In this document: piece by piece, positions 63,783 through 64,000 of the stretch
Numbering within the stretch: the first letter of the stretch is position 1
How the letters are laid out: each line of letters begins with the position of its first letter
Assembly (NCBI RefSeq): GCF_003600625.1
Contig: NZ_CP032489.1
Location: 2,666,001-2,730,000 of the forward strand
DNA length: 64,000 nucleotides
Source: Arachidicoccus soli
GTDB taxonomy: Bacteria; Bacteroidota; Bacteroidia; Chitinophagales; Chitinophagaceae
Direction of reading: 5' to 3'
Position numbers and translations under genes: made by a program
The notes under the pieces: model-generated
Databases searched by the model: none
Seen by the model: the letters and a program-made list of their open reading frames with translations, nothing else
What the model was told of the DNA's origin: nothing

Positions 63783-64000
63783 TCAAGCAATTATCAGCTC
63801 AATTTCATTGTCTTTAAATACTTGTTTATACTTTTCTTCAATTCCATTATCTGTAAGGATATAATCTATCAATGATAAAGCGCCAAGACTGGCAAAATCA
63901 CTCTTGCCTATTTTGCTAGAATCAGCGACCAAATAGGTGATATCAGCGGCATCAATCATCGCCTTTTTTACCACTAAATCACTAATGCTGGGATAAGTTA
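63783..64000 (-). CDS. DeoR/GlpR-family regulator, C-terminal part (cut by window)
   Basis: The frame runs off the right edge. The visible part, SISDLVVKKAMIDAADITYL then VADSSKIGKSDFASLGALSL and DYILTDNGIEEKYKQVFKDN, is the effector-binding DeoRC domain with the ADSSK(F/I)G phosphate-sugar motif. The HTH domain lies outside. Placed 105 bases upstream of the isomerase on the same strand, it is the probable local regulator of the operon. Confidence 0.88.
   Translation of the reverse strand, partial: TYPSISDLVVKKAMIDAADITYLVADSSKIGKSDFASLGALSLIDYILTDNGIEEKYKQVFKDNEIELIIA

Overview
The window looks like a chromosomal segment of a low-GC, Gram-negative Bacteroidota bacterium, most likely from the Chitinophagaceae/Sphingobacteriales side (inference). 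Many genes are preceded by near-perfect Bacteroidota promoters (-7 box TAnnTTTG, sometimes with TTTG about 19-20 bases upstream). It has a serine palmitoyltransferase-like enzyme (sphingolipids), outer-membrane beta-barrels, a membrane pyrophosphatase with the K+-dependent signature, and a GH78 alpha-L-rhamnosidase, which suggests a soil or plant-associated carbohydrate user.

Layout. 1-5.3 kb: a cut C1-type peptidase, a DUF445 protein, and an HxlR regulator divergent from two small NAD(P)-binding proteins. 5.3-8.2 kb: an ArsR/SRPBCC/DoxX operon with a readable operator-promoter, a dead HigA-like antitoxin fragment and a beta-barrel protein. 8.3-14.5 kb: a TetR-TolC-EmrA-EmrB tripartite efflux operon with an AraC regulator downstream; the TetR promoter carries two palindromic operators. 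14.6-22.5 kb: housekeeping genes (mazG, a 1264-residue NtrY-like kinase, apaG, asparaginase-like, SpoU methyltransferase, hydrolase, YhhQ-type transporter). 22.6-24.4 kb: an intact IS200/IS605 element with tnpA and tnpB, lying exactly between the hppA stop codon and what appears to be the hppA terminator. 24.4-37.7 kb: core genes (hppA, def, ruvX, UbiA-type prenyltransferase, serine palmitoyltransferase, porin, oxidoreductase, argS, GtrA).

37.7-49.2 kb is an accessory island beginning at a tRNA-Ala gene. It holds decayed parts of an integrative or plasmid-like element (Rep pseudogene, restriction-modification fragment, integrase tail, IS630 remnant) around an intact HigB/HigA toxin-antitoxin pair. 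Next come an AAA_14/DUF4143 ATPase, a second IS605 copy split by an IS1380-family element, a three-gene HipB-HipS-HipT-like toxin-antitoxin operon with two matched operators, and a second, near-identical IS1380 copy. The two IS1380 copies are in direct orientation and bracket the hip operon like a composite transposon.

49.2-64 kb is a carbohydrate region on the minus strand: an alpha-L-rhamnosidase, an unrecognised secreted protein, a MITE-like IS605 remnant, then a compact catabolic operon read as DeoR regulator, L-fucose/arabinose-type isomerase, split transketolase (two subunits), RbsB-like binding lipoprotein, DUF2291 protein, RbsA-like ATPase, RbsC-like permease and FGGY kinase. Isomerase + FGGY kinase + split transketolase + ABC importer matches the non-oxidative D-apiose pathway (isomerase, apulose kinase, apulose-4-phosphate transketolase AptA/AptB). 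That substrate is inferred from gene content and is not proven by the sequence.
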